The position numbers and the translations under genes were made by a program. A stretch of 64,000 nucleotides of DNA from Loripinus fragilis (taxonomy: Eukaryota > Mollusca > Bivalvia > Lucinida > Lucinidae), in assembly GCA_964019695.1 (NCBI GenBank), contig OZ026517.1:52817672-52881671 (forward strand), written 5' to 3'. This document shows positions 47,801 to 51,390 of the stretch, in pieces. The notes under the pieces are model-generated. The model was not told where the DNA came from. It saw only the letters and a program-made list of their open reading frames with translations, and ran no database searches. How positions within the stretch are numbered: position 1 is the stretch's first letter; each line of letters starts with the position of its first letter.

Positions 47801-48154
47801 CGTTTAAAGCAAAAGTTTACGGATGGACGATGGACAACGGACGAGGGCCAATCACAATAGCTCACATTGAGCCTTCGGCTCAGGTGAGCTAAAGACAAAA
47901 AAAACTGCAGATGTCAAAAAAGCATGCAAAGTTACCCAGCATGCAAAGAATTACATGTAATGTAAAATTCTCTTTGATTGTATACTTTATTACTTACATA
48001 GACAGAAAGAGAAATAAAATTTCAAACCTTGAGGTGATCTGTTAGGAACATTCCACTGTTGTGCTGGCACATGTCTTTGATCTTGTAATTGACGCTGGTG
48101 GTACCGCTGCTTGTTCAAGATCTGACTGAGTTTAGCATCCTCTGCAGATTCCAA
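7246..48154 (-). CDS. CEP97: CEP97-like centrosomal protein, C-terminal part (12 exons, 5' end outside window)
   Basis: Exons, in transcript order: 48154-48028, 44591-44499, 37963-37874, 36370-35522, 31219-31075, 27553-27478, 26563-26300, 25453-25321, 23188-23096, 13722-13525, 12212-12116, 8839-7246. Every join uses AG acceptors and GT donors and keeps one frame; the total is 3759 nt, 1252 residues plus stop. Residues recalled from human CEP97 recur in the same order: AEDAK/KQR.HQRQL near residue 5, SLL.SEST near 110, an IQ motif (IQSFWRGYWAR, 394-404), a charged helix ending LWKEVQSLQTW near 460, and a second coiled coil near 540-570. CEP97 binds CP110 at the distal end of centrioles and suppresses cilium assembly; the IQ motif is expected to bind calmodulin. 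Residues 653-745 form a fibronectin type III domain, and 746-1252 a low-complexity Ser/Arg/Lys tail, neither of which I recall in human CEP97. The leucine-rich repeats (roughly the first 300 residues in human) are missing from the window. Identity is firm; the C-terminal extension rests on splice-phase continuity. Confidence 0.9.
8861..10718. repeat. family A element split by a tandem-unit element
   Basis: TTAACTCTTTGC at 8861, palindromic centre AGGCCCGACAAAATGTCGGG, then interruption at about 9050; the missing end (ATTACCCAG..GGCAAAGAGTT) resumes at 10684. Its left end is 22 bp from the last CEP97 exon. Confidence 0.85.
9053..10672. mobile_element. tandem-unit DNA element with CCCCGCCAC ends
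   Basis: TACCCCGCCACTG at the left and GTGTGGCGGGGTA at the right. Between them about eight units of roughly 145 bp repeat, each with CAACATATCTGTGAAGTTTC and ATCAATCAAGGGCGGATAAC. It is inserted in a family A element. Confidence 0.8.
10801..11016. repeat. family E repeat (CAGTAAAACCTGT ends)
   Basis: ACAGTAAAACCTGTGTAAAA start and CACAGGTTTAACTGTAA end; palindrome GAATGTTCCCTTTGGAGCAT at the centre. Confidence 0.8.
11170..11925. repeat. two related palindromic repeats in tandem
   Basis: CTCATATTAGCTGCATTACT / CTCATATTAACAGCATTGTA mark the two units; each has TACCAGGTTC or TACCAGGCTC and the inverse GCCTTGCCTGGTA around a hairpin. Confidence 0.65.
11973..11998 (-). pseudogene. broken copy of the 3' end of CEP97 exon k
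   Basis: 26 bp matching exon k (12116-12141) with its GTTAGT donor and ~50 bp of intron beyond, part of a local duplication (11916-12013 against 12052-12141 plus 12225-12237). The rest of the exon is deleted, and no acceptor remains. Confidence 0.7.
12116..12212 (-). CDS. CEP97: CEP97 exon k, fibronectin III middle
   Basis: Acceptor TTTTACAG, donor ACAA|GTTAGT, 97 nt. It encodes the C', E and start of F strands: YRVFVNDKPKAMIAG, then KALIEGLDPTLTYK, with the usual G-L before the Tyr strand. A broken copy of its 3' end lies 143 bp downstream (11973-11998). Confidence 0.85.
12283..12447. repeat. family F repeat
   Basis: Central AGAACCGTCTCATTGAGATG palindrome flanked by ACATATG on each side and by AAATATTTTCTTACCCATCA. 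Confidence 0.8.
12448..12655. repeat. family D repeat
   Basis: Has CAGCCTTCACTGCTTACATA and ATGCGATAAGTACCAAAATC segments shared with 2180 and 17195. Confidence 0.55.
12729..12949. repeat. family K element, TTAA ends
   Basis: TTAACCCATTACTCCATTGG start, TTATGGAGCAAAGGGTTAA end; long central palindrome around GGAGCATTTGCTCTTTTGGA. Confidence 0.85.
13303..13350. repeat. hairpin
   Basis: GAGTCAATATGGAGGCCAAT and ATTGGCCTCCATAATTACTC around CACTGT-like loop sequence. Confidence 0.65.
13525..13722 (-). CDS. CEP97: CEP97 exon j, fibronectin III N-terminal half
   Basis: Acceptor TTTTTCAG, donor TTAG|GTACAG, 198 nt. A Pro/Glu-rich lead (SPYPSEEEEAYF) runs into the first strands of an FN3 fold: PPKGLKLEHRGNSALVLRW with the core Trp, then a long B-C insert. 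The next exon supplies GYRVFVND, as FN3 requires. Confidence 0.85.
14124..14328. repeat. family A element
   Basis: Ends in GGCAAAGAGTTAA; the centre carries GATCAGGCCCGAC and GATCTGGATCC, with one arm shortened. Confidence 0.75.
15266..15306 (+). other. G-quadruplex-prone run
   Basis: GGGTGGGTAGGGG, then GGTGGGGGAGG and a run of twelve G: at least four G3 tracts with short loops on the plus strand. Confidence 0.6.
15702..15935. repeat. family C repeat
   Basis: CATGAGATTTCCAACAATGT start and palindromic GCCTGCGCATATGCGCAG centre; right end decayed. Confidence 0.8.
16125..16395. repeat. family L repeat
   Basis: ATAGTAAATGTTCTATGTTG start, GACTGCTTCTGGTGAAGCAG centre, AAATTTTAGAACATTT end. 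Confidence 0.65.
16530..17095. repeat. family L repeat interrupted by SINE body
   Basis: Centre CAGACTGCTTCTTCAGAAGC; after the SINE body at 16748-17008 the L sequence GTCTAGGCCTTTTTGGCAGG resumes. Confidence 0.6.
16748..17008 (-). repeat. SINE body, tRNA head lost
   Basis: Matches the body of 44085-44399 from the tail as far as the CCACGAAAGTATG.GACCGGG.. segment; the tRNA-like head is absent, so it is 5'-truncated. It sits inside a family L repeat. Confidence 0.65.
17216..17355. repeat. family K remnant
   Basis: CCCTTTAGCCCATTTGCTA and GTGGAGTAAAGAGTTA ends with AAAATTTTC pieces; diverged. It lies within a family D repeat. Confidence 0.5.
17600..17846. repeat. family C repeat
   Basis: GAGCCGTGACATGAGATTTC start; same centre; ends GGAAATCACATGTCATGACTC. 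Confidence 0.85.
18165..18562. repeat. family H repeat
   Basis: Palindromic CAGTATATCCTGTGATATAC segment followed by GATGTCATTACATAATGTCG; ends TATAGTTATCCCCTG. A second copy is at 41680. Confidence 0.7.
18675..18795. repeat. family I repeat, half
   Basis: GTCATATGATAAATAGAATC start and AGCTCATGCATTAGTG; ends at a family C copy. Confidence 0.6.
18800..19046. repeat. family C repeat
   Basis: GAGCCAGTGCATGAGATTTC start; centre CTGCGCATACGCGCAG; it abuts a family I remnant on the left. Confidence 0.8.
19146..19395. repeat. family B repeat
   Basis: CAAGACAAAACCTGTCTTCG start; the tail GTTGCCATTGTTGTTCGCAA unit is duplicated in tandem. Confidence 0.75.
19705..19717. promoter_or_regulatory. X-box-like motif
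   Basis: GTTGCTAGGCAAC, a perfect palindromic pair of RFX half-sites; binding is inferred from the motif only. Confidence 0.55.
19773..19786. promoter_or_regulatory. X-box motif
   Basis: GTTGCCATGGAAAC, an exact fit to the RYYNYY-AT-RRNRAC consensus of RFX factors. Confidence 0.6.
20081..20094. promoter_or_regulatory. X-box motif, reverse orientation
   Basis: GTTTCCATGGCAAC is the exact reverse complement of the motif at 19773. A decayed site follows at 20140-20152. Confidence 0.6.
20343..20355. promoter_or_regulatory. X-box-like motif
   Basis: GTTGCCTAGCAAC, the reverse complement of 19705's sequence. Confidence 0.55.
20530..21175. repeat. 30-bp minisatellite
   Basis: About twenty diverged units with the pattern AAGCACTATATTATTTCCTA followed by TTAAAGAGAT. 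Unit spacing varies between about 28 and 40 bp. Confidence 0.8.
21470..21680. repeat. family A element, degraded
   Basis: Shows the TTGCATGCTGGGTA end and the AGATCAGGCC core with TGTTTGC; the palindrome is no longer complete. Confidence 0.6.
21985..22235. repeat. family O element
   Basis: Palindromic centre CAGAATGCTCCCAAGGGAGC..TCTGATC with TTGAATATATGCAGCAGG to its right. Confidence 0.65.
22337..22620. repeat. family A element, degraded
   Basis: Has CATGCTGGGTAATTTTGCAT, the AGGAATACCAT segment and scattered core pieces; it looks rearranged. Confidence 0.6.
22623..22825. repeat. family A element
   Basis: Begins TTAACTCTTTGCCTG; centre GATCAGGC..GCCTGATC; ends in GCATGCAAAATACC. Confidence 0.75.
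23096..23188 (-). CDS. CEP97: CEP97 exon i, acidic motif
   Basis: Acceptor TTCTATTAG, donor TGGG|GTAAGA, 93 nt. It encodes DPDDDILVMDEFDDFEVVGY and then DSLPSISGAHW. The acidic/aromatic pattern looks like a short linear binding motif; no partner is known to me. The frame fits both neighbours. Confidence 0.8.
23462..23604. repeat. family A element, left part lost
   Basis: From CTTTCAGGATTACCACC through the core to AAAGACTTAA, which is also the first TTAA of the next element. Confidence 0.7.
23601..23822. repeat. family A element, full length
   Basis: TTAACTCTTTGCATGCTGGG at one end and AAGGAAAGAGTTAA at the other; the core arms have diverged. Confidence 0.8.
24120..24265. repeat. family L repeat, partial
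   Basis: TAAGGTAAATGTTCTAAATT start, GTTGCCAGAACTGGAATTC, CTGACTGCTTCTTCTG. Confidence 0.6.
24272..24415. repeat. family G fragment
   Basis: Palindromic centre TCATGAGAATCATCTGCCAG and its inverse, followed by AATTTGTCGTCTGCTGCAG; left end lost. Confidence 0.65.
24826..24990. repeat. family A element, truncated
   Basis: Core GGCCCGACAATACGCCGGGC with the TGTTTGACA and TATTCCTGAAAG segments; the right end is missing. Confidence 0.7.
25321..25453 (-). CDS. CEP97: CEP97 exon h
   Basis: Acceptor TTTTGCACAG, donor AAAG|GTAGGT, 133 nt. It continues the coiled coil (VSQLQDALQSM) and then a Ser/Thr/Gly/Pro linker (SVPTTPRSTTGSSLGIPGS). The heptad spacing of L/V/M runs across the junction with the previous exon. 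Confidence 0.85.
25454..26299 (-). other. CEP97 intron g-h
   Basis: Contains a possible TTAA-type repeat starting near 25655 (TTAACCCATTGAGG) and the family L element whose right end forms the donor of exon g. The remainder is plain AT-rich sequence. Confidence 0.6.
26085..26298. repeat. family L element inserted at CEP97 splice donor
   Basis: TA-CGGTAAATGTTCTAAAATT at the left and AATTTTAGAACATTTACTG-TA at the right: inverted ends match at 23 of the outer 25 bases. The right TA (26297-26298) is bases +2 and +3 of the intron after exon g. Confidence 0.85.
26300..26563 (-). CDS. CEP97: CEP97 exon g
   Basis: Acceptor GGTATTCAAG (weak pyrimidine tract), donor CACAG|GTACAG, 264 nt, phase 0 to 0. 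It begins VQSLQTWKSQ and ends in a coiled coil (LEKTCESLQSQ). The donor coincides with the TA target site of an inserted repeat (26085-26298): the intron bases from +4 onward belong to that repeat. Confidence 0.9.
26881..26910 (+). other. G-quadruplex-prone run
   Basis: GGTGGGTGGGGATGGAGGGG followed by more G; G tracts of three or more with short loops. Confidence 0.5.
27040..27285. repeat. family B repeat
   Basis: TATATGGGCTTCGTTGCAAG start, core GCACTGATCAGACTGTGCAG, end CAAAGACAGGTTTTCATATG. Confidence 0.8.
27478..27553 (-). CDS. CEP97: CEP97 exon f, coiled coil
   Basis: Acceptor TATTTTCAG, donor GGAG|GTAAGG, 76 nt. It encodes a charged helix, QRKLYDQERQLRTLQLEAIR, then QLWKE. Joined to the next exon it reads EAIRQLWKEVQSLQTW, matching the human EAFRFLWNQVRSLQ.W block, so this splice junction is well supported. 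Confidence 0.95.
27591..28879. mobile_element. tandem-unit DNA element with ATCCCC.GACGAAG ends
   Basis: TATCCCCTGACGAAG at the left, CTTCGTCGGGGGATA at the right. Inner units repeat TTTGATATGCAACATGACTA and TTTTGACCCCACCCC. The left end is 38 bp from exon f. Confidence 0.7.
28932..29157. repeat. family K element, TTAA ends
   Basis: TTAACCCTTTATCCCATAGG to TGGAGTAAAGGGTTAA; centre ATGGAGACTTTGCTCC..TTTCCAT. The right-hand TTAA is shared with a family O element. Confidence 0.85.
29157..29375. repeat. family O element
   Basis: Begins at the TTAA shared with family K; contains TTCACGGCAATTGTTGTCTG and TGAATATATGCAGCAGAC, also seen at 21985, 39350 and 50722. Confidence 0.65.
29691..30281. mobile_element. 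TA-flanked Tc1/mariner-like non-autonomous element
   Basis: TA-TACTGACGGACTTTAAAAAC at one end and the inverse GTAATTAAAGTCCGTCAGTA-TA at the other; 25 of 27 terminal bases match. 591 bp with no transposase frame. It interrupts a GGTGGGGTAAAAT tandem-unit element. Confidence 0.85.
30663..30815. repeat. foldback repeat
   Basis: GTGTGAGAGTGGGATGGAAA..TCTGTCCC against GGGACAGATTTTTCTATCCC..TCACAC. Confidence 0.7.
31075..31219 (-). CDS. CEP97: CEP97 exon e, IQ motif
   Basis: Acceptor CCTATTAG, donor GACAG|GTACTG, 145 nt. It encodes AATKIQSFWRGYWAREHD, an exact fit to the IQxxxRGxxxR calmodulin-binding consensus, followed by a basic amphipathic helix (REIRAKRAEDHIVVLRTEL). Human CEP97 has the parallel AATK.Q..WRG..AR and RR..EHIV.L sequence. 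Confidence 0.95.
31421..31663. repeat. foldback repeat
   Basis: AGGCCTAAATGAAATATATG..GGTTCCTGTTG at the left is inverted at the right as CAACAGGAACCACACATACA..TTAAGCCT; single copy in the window. Confidence 0.75.
31765..31890. repeat. family I repeat, half
   Basis: GGTCATATGATAAATAGGTT start; AAAGCAATAAAATGCCTCGC and inverse ATTTTATAGCTTTTTC. Confidence 0.65.
32265..32440. repeat. family F repeat
   Basis: Centre AGAACTGTCTCAATGAGATA..TTCT: C-to-T and G-to-A changes sit opposite each other in the arms. Confidence 0.8.
32641..32848. repeat. family E repeat
   Basis: TACAGTAAAACCTGTGTAAA start; perfect centre GCAGAATGCTCCAAAGGAGC; right end decayed. Confidence 0.8.
32862..33180. repeat. family I repeat
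   Basis: AGGATCTAACATGAGTGCTC, hairpin near GTATGCGAGGCTTGCC, then CACTAGTGGTTTATTGATTT to GTGACGTCCTATGATAAAG. Confidence 0.65.
33925..34085. repeat. family F repeat
   Basis: Perfect centre AGAACCGTCTCAATGAGACG..GTTCT; CATATG copies decayed. Confidence 0.8.
34223..34470. repeat. family A element
   Basis: TTAACTTTTTCCTTGCTAG start, core around GACAAAATGTTGGTCCTGG, then TATCAGTAGACAAAAG. Confidence 0.7.
34540..34790. repeat. family F repeat, diverged
   Basis: Keeps CATAGGACATAAGTTTTGGT and GGAAGTGCCTCAATGAGATG; flanks differ. Confidence 0.5.
34826..35250. repeat. family B repeat split by family E
   Basis: Left half 34826-34948; family E at 34949-35144; right half to CTCGTAATGTGGCCCATATG. 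Halves join when the insert is removed. Confidence 0.75.
34949..35144. repeat. family E repeat inserted in family B
   Basis: TACAGTAAAACCTGTCTAAA start and AGACAGGTTTTACTGTATA end, with TA at both borders; one central arm is deleted. Confidence 0.85.
35250..35505. repeat. family B repeat
   Basis: GGGCCTGATCACATGAAAAT start and CATGTGACGCAGCCCATATA end, directly after the previous copy. Confidence 0.75.
35522..36370 (-). CDS. CEP97: CEP97 exon d, long disordered region
   Basis: Acceptor CTTTTACAG, donor GAAG|GTGTGT (a less common +3/+4), 849 nt. It starts DYDKKSTSSLLDSESTYLPV, matching the human SLLSSEST block, and continues through about 280 mostly polar, Lys/Ser/Thr-rich residues with no hydrophobic core. 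In human this portion lies in the CP110-interacting half of the protein, so a scaffold role is inferred. Confidence 0.9.
36380..36820. repeat. family L repeats, about three partial copies
   Basis: TTGGTTATCAAGGCTGGAAT occurs at about 36439 and 36609; centres ACTTCTTCAGAAGCAGTC; the copies are head to tail and truncated. Confidence 0.65.
36945..37039. repeat. family A fragment
   Basis: Right half only: CTGATCTGGGTTCAAAC, then TTATCAGCAGATGAC and AAAGAGTTAA. Confidence 0.65.
37114..37357. repeat. family C repeat
   Basis: GAGCCACGACATGAAATTTC start; centre CTGCGCATACGCGCAG; end GGAAATCACATGCCTTGGCTC. Confidence 0.85.
37874..37963 (-). CDS. CEP97: CEP97 exon c
   Basis: Acceptor TCTTTTCAG, donor GAAG|GTCAGT, 90 nt, phase 1 to 1. 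It encodes a linker ending LNDLSMQDVTSE. This resembles the human NDL.L.DIQT.ED stretch that precedes the SLL.SEST block, which supports the order of exons. Confidence 0.85.
38068..38392. repeat. family A element interrupted by SINE-like insert
   Basis: Left part 38068-38160, insert 38178-38280, right part with core AAGCCCAACATTTTGTCTGG to GGTAAAGAGTTGA. Confidence 0.7.
38178..38280. repeat. short SINE-tail-like insert
   Basis: A segment with GTTTTAAGTCCCACCAACAG and ctaaggtcatagtg interrupts a TTAA-family element (38068-38392). It resembles the SINE tail above but is short and diverged. Confidence 0.4.
38510..38662. repeat. family A element, left part lost
   Basis: Core AAGCCCAACAAAATGTGGGG with the outer arm pair changed to AAGCCC/GGGCTT in both arms. 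Confidence 0.7.
38680..39010. repeat. family I repeat
   Basis: Hairpin GCGATAAAATGTGAGGCTTG / GAGCATTTTATCGC; then CACTAGTGGTTTAATGATTT and GCAATGTCATGTGATATC. Confidence 0.7.
39350..39565. repeat. family O element
   Basis: CCATTCACGCCAAATGCTGT, core CACACAGCAGTCTGATCAGA, then ATATGCAGCAGAC and ATATTGGCAGGATAA. Confidence 0.65.
39617..39840. repeat. family A element, full length
   Basis: TTAACCCTTAAAGCGCC start (an end normally seen in family G) and GGCCAAAGAGTTTAA end; a hybrid of two families' termini. Confidence 0.75.
39885..40055. repeat. family A element, degraded
   Basis: Shows TGCATGCATTTTTGTTGTCT, CAGATCAGGCCC and GCAGACAAAGAATAA. Confidence 0.6.
40285..40555. repeat. family F repeats, one full and one partial copy
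   Basis: Full copy with AGAACCGCCTCATTGAGACG centre, followed directly by the half starting AGATGGTTCATTTGAGCACC. Confidence 0.75.
40850..40975. repeat. family F repeat, diverged
   Basis: Centre GGAAGCATATCAATGAGACG CTTCC: outer arm differs from the other copies on both sides. Confidence 0.6.
41243..41464. repeat. family A element, full length
   Basis: TTAACTCTCTGTCTGC start; perfect centre GGCCCAACAAAATGTTGGGC. Confidence 0.8.
41680..41905. repeat. family H repeat
   Basis: AGTATATCCTGGGATATACT palindrome and CGACGTCATTACGTAACGTT; ends CAGTTATCCCCTAAA. Confidence 0.75.
41928..42138. repeat. family A element, full length
   Basis: TTAACTCTTTGCATGCTG start and GGAGAGAGTTAA end; the centre is partly deleted. 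Confidence 0.8.
42555..42692. repeat. family F repeat, diverged
   Basis: AACATATGTTTTGGGTGCTC and GAGGGGGTCTCGTAGAGACC centre. Confidence 0.65.
42704..42910. repeat. family G element, TTAA ends
   Basis: TTAACCCTTAAAGCGCCAAT start and TGGTGCTTTAGGGTTAA end. Near-perfect palindrome around GAATCGTCTGTCAGCAGACG. Confidence 0.85.
43038..43243. repeat. family A element, full length
   Basis: TTAACTCTTTGC start, perfect centre GGCCCAACAAAATGTTGGGC, GCATGCAAGAGTTAA end. Confidence 0.85.
43256..43406. repeat. foldback repeat
   Basis: AGTCTGTGCTCGATAAGAGT and ACTCTTATCGAGCACAGACT are exact inverses, about 110 bp apart. Confidence 0.75.
43585..43727. repeat. family N palindromic repeat
   Basis: Arms GATCCTGATCAGATGGCTTC and GAAGCCAGCTGATCTGGATC with matched spacing to 1345-1548; flanked by CATTGTTTT inverse pairs. 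Confidence 0.7.
43846..43937. repeat. family A element with internal deletion
   Basis: Both TTAA ends kept, only 92 bp in all; the palindrome has gone. Confidence 0.75.
44085..44399 (-). repeat. tRNA-derived SINE, second family
   Basis: The minus strand starts GGGCCACGTAGCACAGTCGG (A-box-like) with TTCGATCC downstream (B-box-like), then a body ending in the ACGTCCCAAATCAACAGC segment. This tail recurs at 16748-17008 and resembles central domains shared by mollusc SINEs. Confidence 0.7.
44499..44591 (-). CDS. CEP97: CEP97 exon b
   Basis: Acceptor TTTTTTTCTAG, donor GGAA|GTAAGT, 93 nt, phase 1 to phase 1. It encodes a Ser/His/Pro-rich linker (GPEVDNSNVS...AWAG). No domain seen; inclusion rests on splice sites and on the frame running on to both neighbours. 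Confidence 0.8.
44807..45595. mobile_element. TA-flanked Tc1/mariner-like non-autonomous element
   Basis: TATACCCGACAAAAAAAGAA / TTCTTTTTTTGTCGGGTATA, inverted ends matching over about 27 bases into GCACCAC/GTGGTGC. 789 bp. A frame of about 97 codons (45063-45356) resembles nothing I know and is probably chance. Confidence 0.85.
46441..47893. mobile_element. tandem-unit element, ACAAGAGGGCC type
   Basis: Starts ACAAGAGGGCCCTAGGGCCC and ends CCTTCGGCTCAGGTGAGCT, with about eight units of 140-150 bp (CTTATCTAGAGCTCTGGTGG, ATGAGGAACATTTCTGTGAA). GGCTCACCTGA near the left mirrors TCAGGTGAGCT at the right. No transposase; a non-autonomous element that needs enzymes from elsewhere. Confidence 0.8.
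46627..46800. repeat. family E repeat inserted in tandem-unit element
   Basis: TACAGTAAAACCTGTGTAAA start and TACACAGGTTTTACTGT end, within the first unit of the ACAAGAGGGCC element. Confidence 0.8.
48028..48154 (-). CDS. CEP97: CEP97 exon a (AEDAK / HQRQL block)
   Basis: Acceptor TTTACAG before TTG GAA; donor CAAG|GTTTGA; begins in phase 0 and ends after one base of a codon. It encodes about 42 residues starting LESAEDAKLSQILNKQRYHQ. The AEDAKL..IL.KQR.HQRQL pattern is the segment just after the leucine-rich repeats of human CEP97. This is the most 5' exon I can place. Confidence 0.9.
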
Positions 48155-48241
48155 CTGTAAATATAAATGATTATTAATAAGAATATTGTTAACTAAGCAA
48201 TGCCACTTCACTGATTATGTATATGTACAAGTCGATTTATT

Positions 48242-49125
48242 CACAGAAGCTTGAAGTTCGATCCTTAAATAACCCCTATAGCCTCAAAACCAAAAGCTCA
48301 CAATGTCATTACGTAGTAATGACCAGGAGTGATACTAAATTTCAGGCACCTTTGAAATGCTGTTTCCAGGAGGTTTTGGCGAAAACTGAACATCTAACAT
48401 AAAGACTATACTATGTCAACAGGTCATGCGAGGCATGGATAACTTTTTCTGACATATCAGAGTCAAAATAATGAGCGTTTGAAAATGAGGAAAAAATAAC
48501 GGTACCCATTCTGGCTCCAGTATCCGGTTTGACGCAGTGAATCCGAGCCTTTGTCAAACTTGGAGAAAATACATTTCAATACTTACAAACTCTTCAACCA
48601 AAAAATGAAACGATCAGTTAAATGTGTTCAGAATATTAAATAAATCAAACCCTTACATTTACTTATCACAAAAAGTTCTGTTTTTCATAAACTTTGCGGA
48701 AATTCAAAACTGAAACCATTGTTTTTCAAAGATCGTATGATGTTGACGTCGCCCATGATTTGGCGTACAAAGCGTAACGTCAATTTATAGCGTCTTGGGG
48801 CTTATTCTGTAGATGAAAACGCCATTGTCTCATTGTTTATGCCCTAACAAATAGGTTTCCCGGTACTATATCCACTTAAAGTATATTTGAGACATTGTCC
48901 TGTTTTGTCTTAACGTCGCCATCTTGATCATAAGGTAGAAGAAAAGCTATCGAACACTTTGACGTTGCGGTCGCAACATTCACTGCCGATTGACCGGAAA
49001 CTGGAGCCGGAATGGCTACCGAGAGCTTAGTTTCACTCCTGGTCATTACTACGTAATGACACAGTAAGCTTTTATAGTTTTGAGGCTATAAAGGTGATAT
49101 AAGGACCGAACTTCAAGCTCCTGTG
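48242..49125. mobile_element. DNA element with ~90-bp inverted ends and 7-bp target repeat
   Basis: Both ends carry GAAGTTCG.TCCTTA, TATAGCCTCAAAAC and GTCATTACGTAGTAATGACC in opposite orientation; ATTTATT flanks each side (48235-48241 and 49126-49132). 884 bp, no transposase. hAT-like by target size (normally 8 bp), but unassigned. It lies 88 bp upstream of exon a. Confidence 0.85.
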
Positions 49126-49944
49126 ATTTATTTGACATATTATTGCATATAAAAAAGCTATGTCGCGTGCTATTAAGTCATGTTTTAACCGTAACGAAAC
49201 CATGACATTGTATTAACAAGGCAATTCACGTGCTGTTAATGCAGAGCATTTTGACTTTACATATACACATTCTGGGGCTGTCACAAAAATTGACGTCTTC
49301 AACAGTAATGTGCATAGAAGTGAACATAACTTAGTTACATCAGGATGAAGTCTTTGCTCTCGAACTGGCATTTTTAAAACTTTCAGGCTTAGGTTACAAC
49401 ACCACCCTTGGGGCACAGCAGATGTTTATGCAAAGAAAATCATGTTTGATCCCTATAATAACAGACTGTGTATCTAGACAACTAGATAGCAATTCTCCGA
49501 ACTTTTAGTAAAATTTTGTGTTTCAACAAAATCATAGTCTGAGATGCATTGCAACTTTCAGAGCTCCTTTCTTCCTTATTTGCAAACAATTTATCTATTA
49601 AACATGCTTATTTTGATAAGGATAAAAAAAAAAAAAAATGTTACCCATTTCTTAAGCTGATATATATCCATCTGCATTTCACTTTTACAACCAAGCATAC
49701 TTTCATAAGTAAATGTTACTTTTCACTCTCCATTCCAAGGTATATAACACAATTATGATCTTATCGGCAATCCAAAATCAAAGTCTGTCTTCAAGGGACC
49801 AAATGAGATTCGATCCCTCGGAAAAATTCCACATTTGAAATCAAGTCCATTTACAAAAGAATTTATCCAAAAGTCAATTTAAGTTCAACTTCAACTTAAA
49901 TATCCAACCACCAATATGAGAGCTTTTAAAAACACATCAACTAT

Positions 49945-50132
49945 TTGTCGACTGCATGGTGTCTTCTGCTAACCTTTGCAAACAGTTTGCACGCAGATCA
50001 GGCCTGATCTGAATCCAAACTATTGACATTCTGATATTATTTCTTGAAATATTTTTTGAAAACATTAATTTTTTAAAAAAATCAGCGGACAACAAAAATG
50101 CATATAGAAACTCCCAGCATGCAATGAGTTAA
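49945..50132. repeat. family A element
   Basis: Core GATCAGGCCTGATC with no loop; ends CCCAGCATGCAATGAGTTAA. Confidence 0.75.
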
Positions 50133-50554
50133 GTATTAAGAATTTAACAGACAACGGATAATTAGTGCAACTGTTTCATTTATTACCCCCAAAATGAGGC
50201 TTATTATTTAAAGTGATATATCTCTATCATACAAAATTATTCACATTCAATATCAAGCCCTTGAATTTGACAAAAGAAACATTTTGATTTTCCATCGCAT
50301 ATAATTTTCTTCAATACATCAAGCTTTACGTTTACTGAATTGTAGCGATACTGTCAATACGGGCGTATCTAATGACCAATTTCTTTAATAGTTTACCGTT
50401 TAAAGATAACCACGGATTAACAAGTTTTCACAGATCACAAAAAATATAACATGTCTCCGTGTTAACAATGGTATTTAGACATCTTAGTTATTTTTTATTC
50501 ACTTTACGCCACTGCAGAGGAAAATAGCAAATTTTATTGATGCACCAGTCATTT

Positions 50555-50647
50555 GCAACCATATGGCCCCTATTGGACCTGGGTTAGCCGAGGCTTGGCC
50601 AGGTTTAGATTTTACCTAAGAGTCTCCTGGCAGTGCCATATGGTTGT
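50555..50647. repeat. foldback repeat
   Basis: CAACCATATGGC and GCCATATGGTTG at the ends; weaker inner pairing (GACCTGGGTTAGCC / GGCTTGGCCAGGTT). Confidence 0.55.
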
Positions 50648-50721
50648 GTCAGGCTTTTGATTCCTGCAAAAAGTTTGGAGTATATAACAACTCGGTCAAT
50701 ATCAAGGTCATAATGTTCAGT

Positions 50722-50935
50722 CCTTCTCCCGCCAGTCACAACTTTCGTCGTCTGCTATGTAGTCTGCTGTTGTTCTTAGGTATATATAACCATTATTGCA
50801 AACAATATGAACCCAGATCAGACTGCTCCAAAGGGAGCAGTTTATAAAGCTTCCATGGTAAAATCAAGTCTGAGGTGTACTTGAATATATACAACATTTC
50901 ATGAAAAAAAAAACATTAAATTAATCCTGGAAAAG
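50722..50935. repeat. family O element
   Basis: CCGCCAGTCACAACTTTCGT start; core CAGACTGCTCCAAAGGGAGC; TTGAATATAT to the right. Confidence 0.65.
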
Positions 50936-51137
50936 TTTAAGCATCTAAGTACTTGGGGAGCCACCAAGACAGTAATTATAAAACTGACTATTTTTTTGCA
51001 TTGGTAAGGTGATTGAAAAATTAAATTGGATTTATTCTTGATGTCATGAATCAGGATGTAATTCTTTGAGCTTGGACTTTATAATTATAGTAGGGATTCG
51101 ACAAAAGCAGCACACTGTAAACAACTATCAAGGTGAA

Positions 51138-51390
51138 TATGGGCCTCAACGTGACAAAACCTGTCTTCGGGGTTTCTGACAAAACGAGACTCAATCCAGT
51201 CTCCTCAGCTATTGAGACTAGCTAGAAAATTGAAATTTCGCTTGTAACAAGTCTAGATATTATACTTTCCAAAAAGCAAATAACAAAGGCACTGATCAGT
51301 CTGCGCCAATGTGGATGCGCAGGCTGGTCTGTGCTTTTGTTGTTTGCAAAAACCAGAAGACAGGTTTTCTGGTTAGGGTCCATGCTAGTA
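51138..51390. repeat. family B repeat
   Basis: GGGCCTCAACGTGACAAAAC start, core GGCACTGATCAGTCTGCGCC, end GACAGGTTTTCTGGTTAGGG. Confidence 0.8.

Larger units (their letters stand above)
46336..47955. repeat. family A element split by a 1.45-kb insertion
   Basis: Left half TTTGCAAACAGTTTGGATCC to 46440; the right half resumes at 47894 with GTCAAAAAAGCATGC and ACCCAGCATGCAAAG. Confidence 0.75.
44592..48027 (-). other. CEP97 intron a-b
   Basis: Holds a TA-flanked element (44807-45595) and a TTAA-family copy (about 46336-47955) split by an ACAAGAGGGCC element (46441-47893), itself split by a family E element. 45600-46330 has no clear feature beyond possible repeat debris. Confidence 0.7.
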
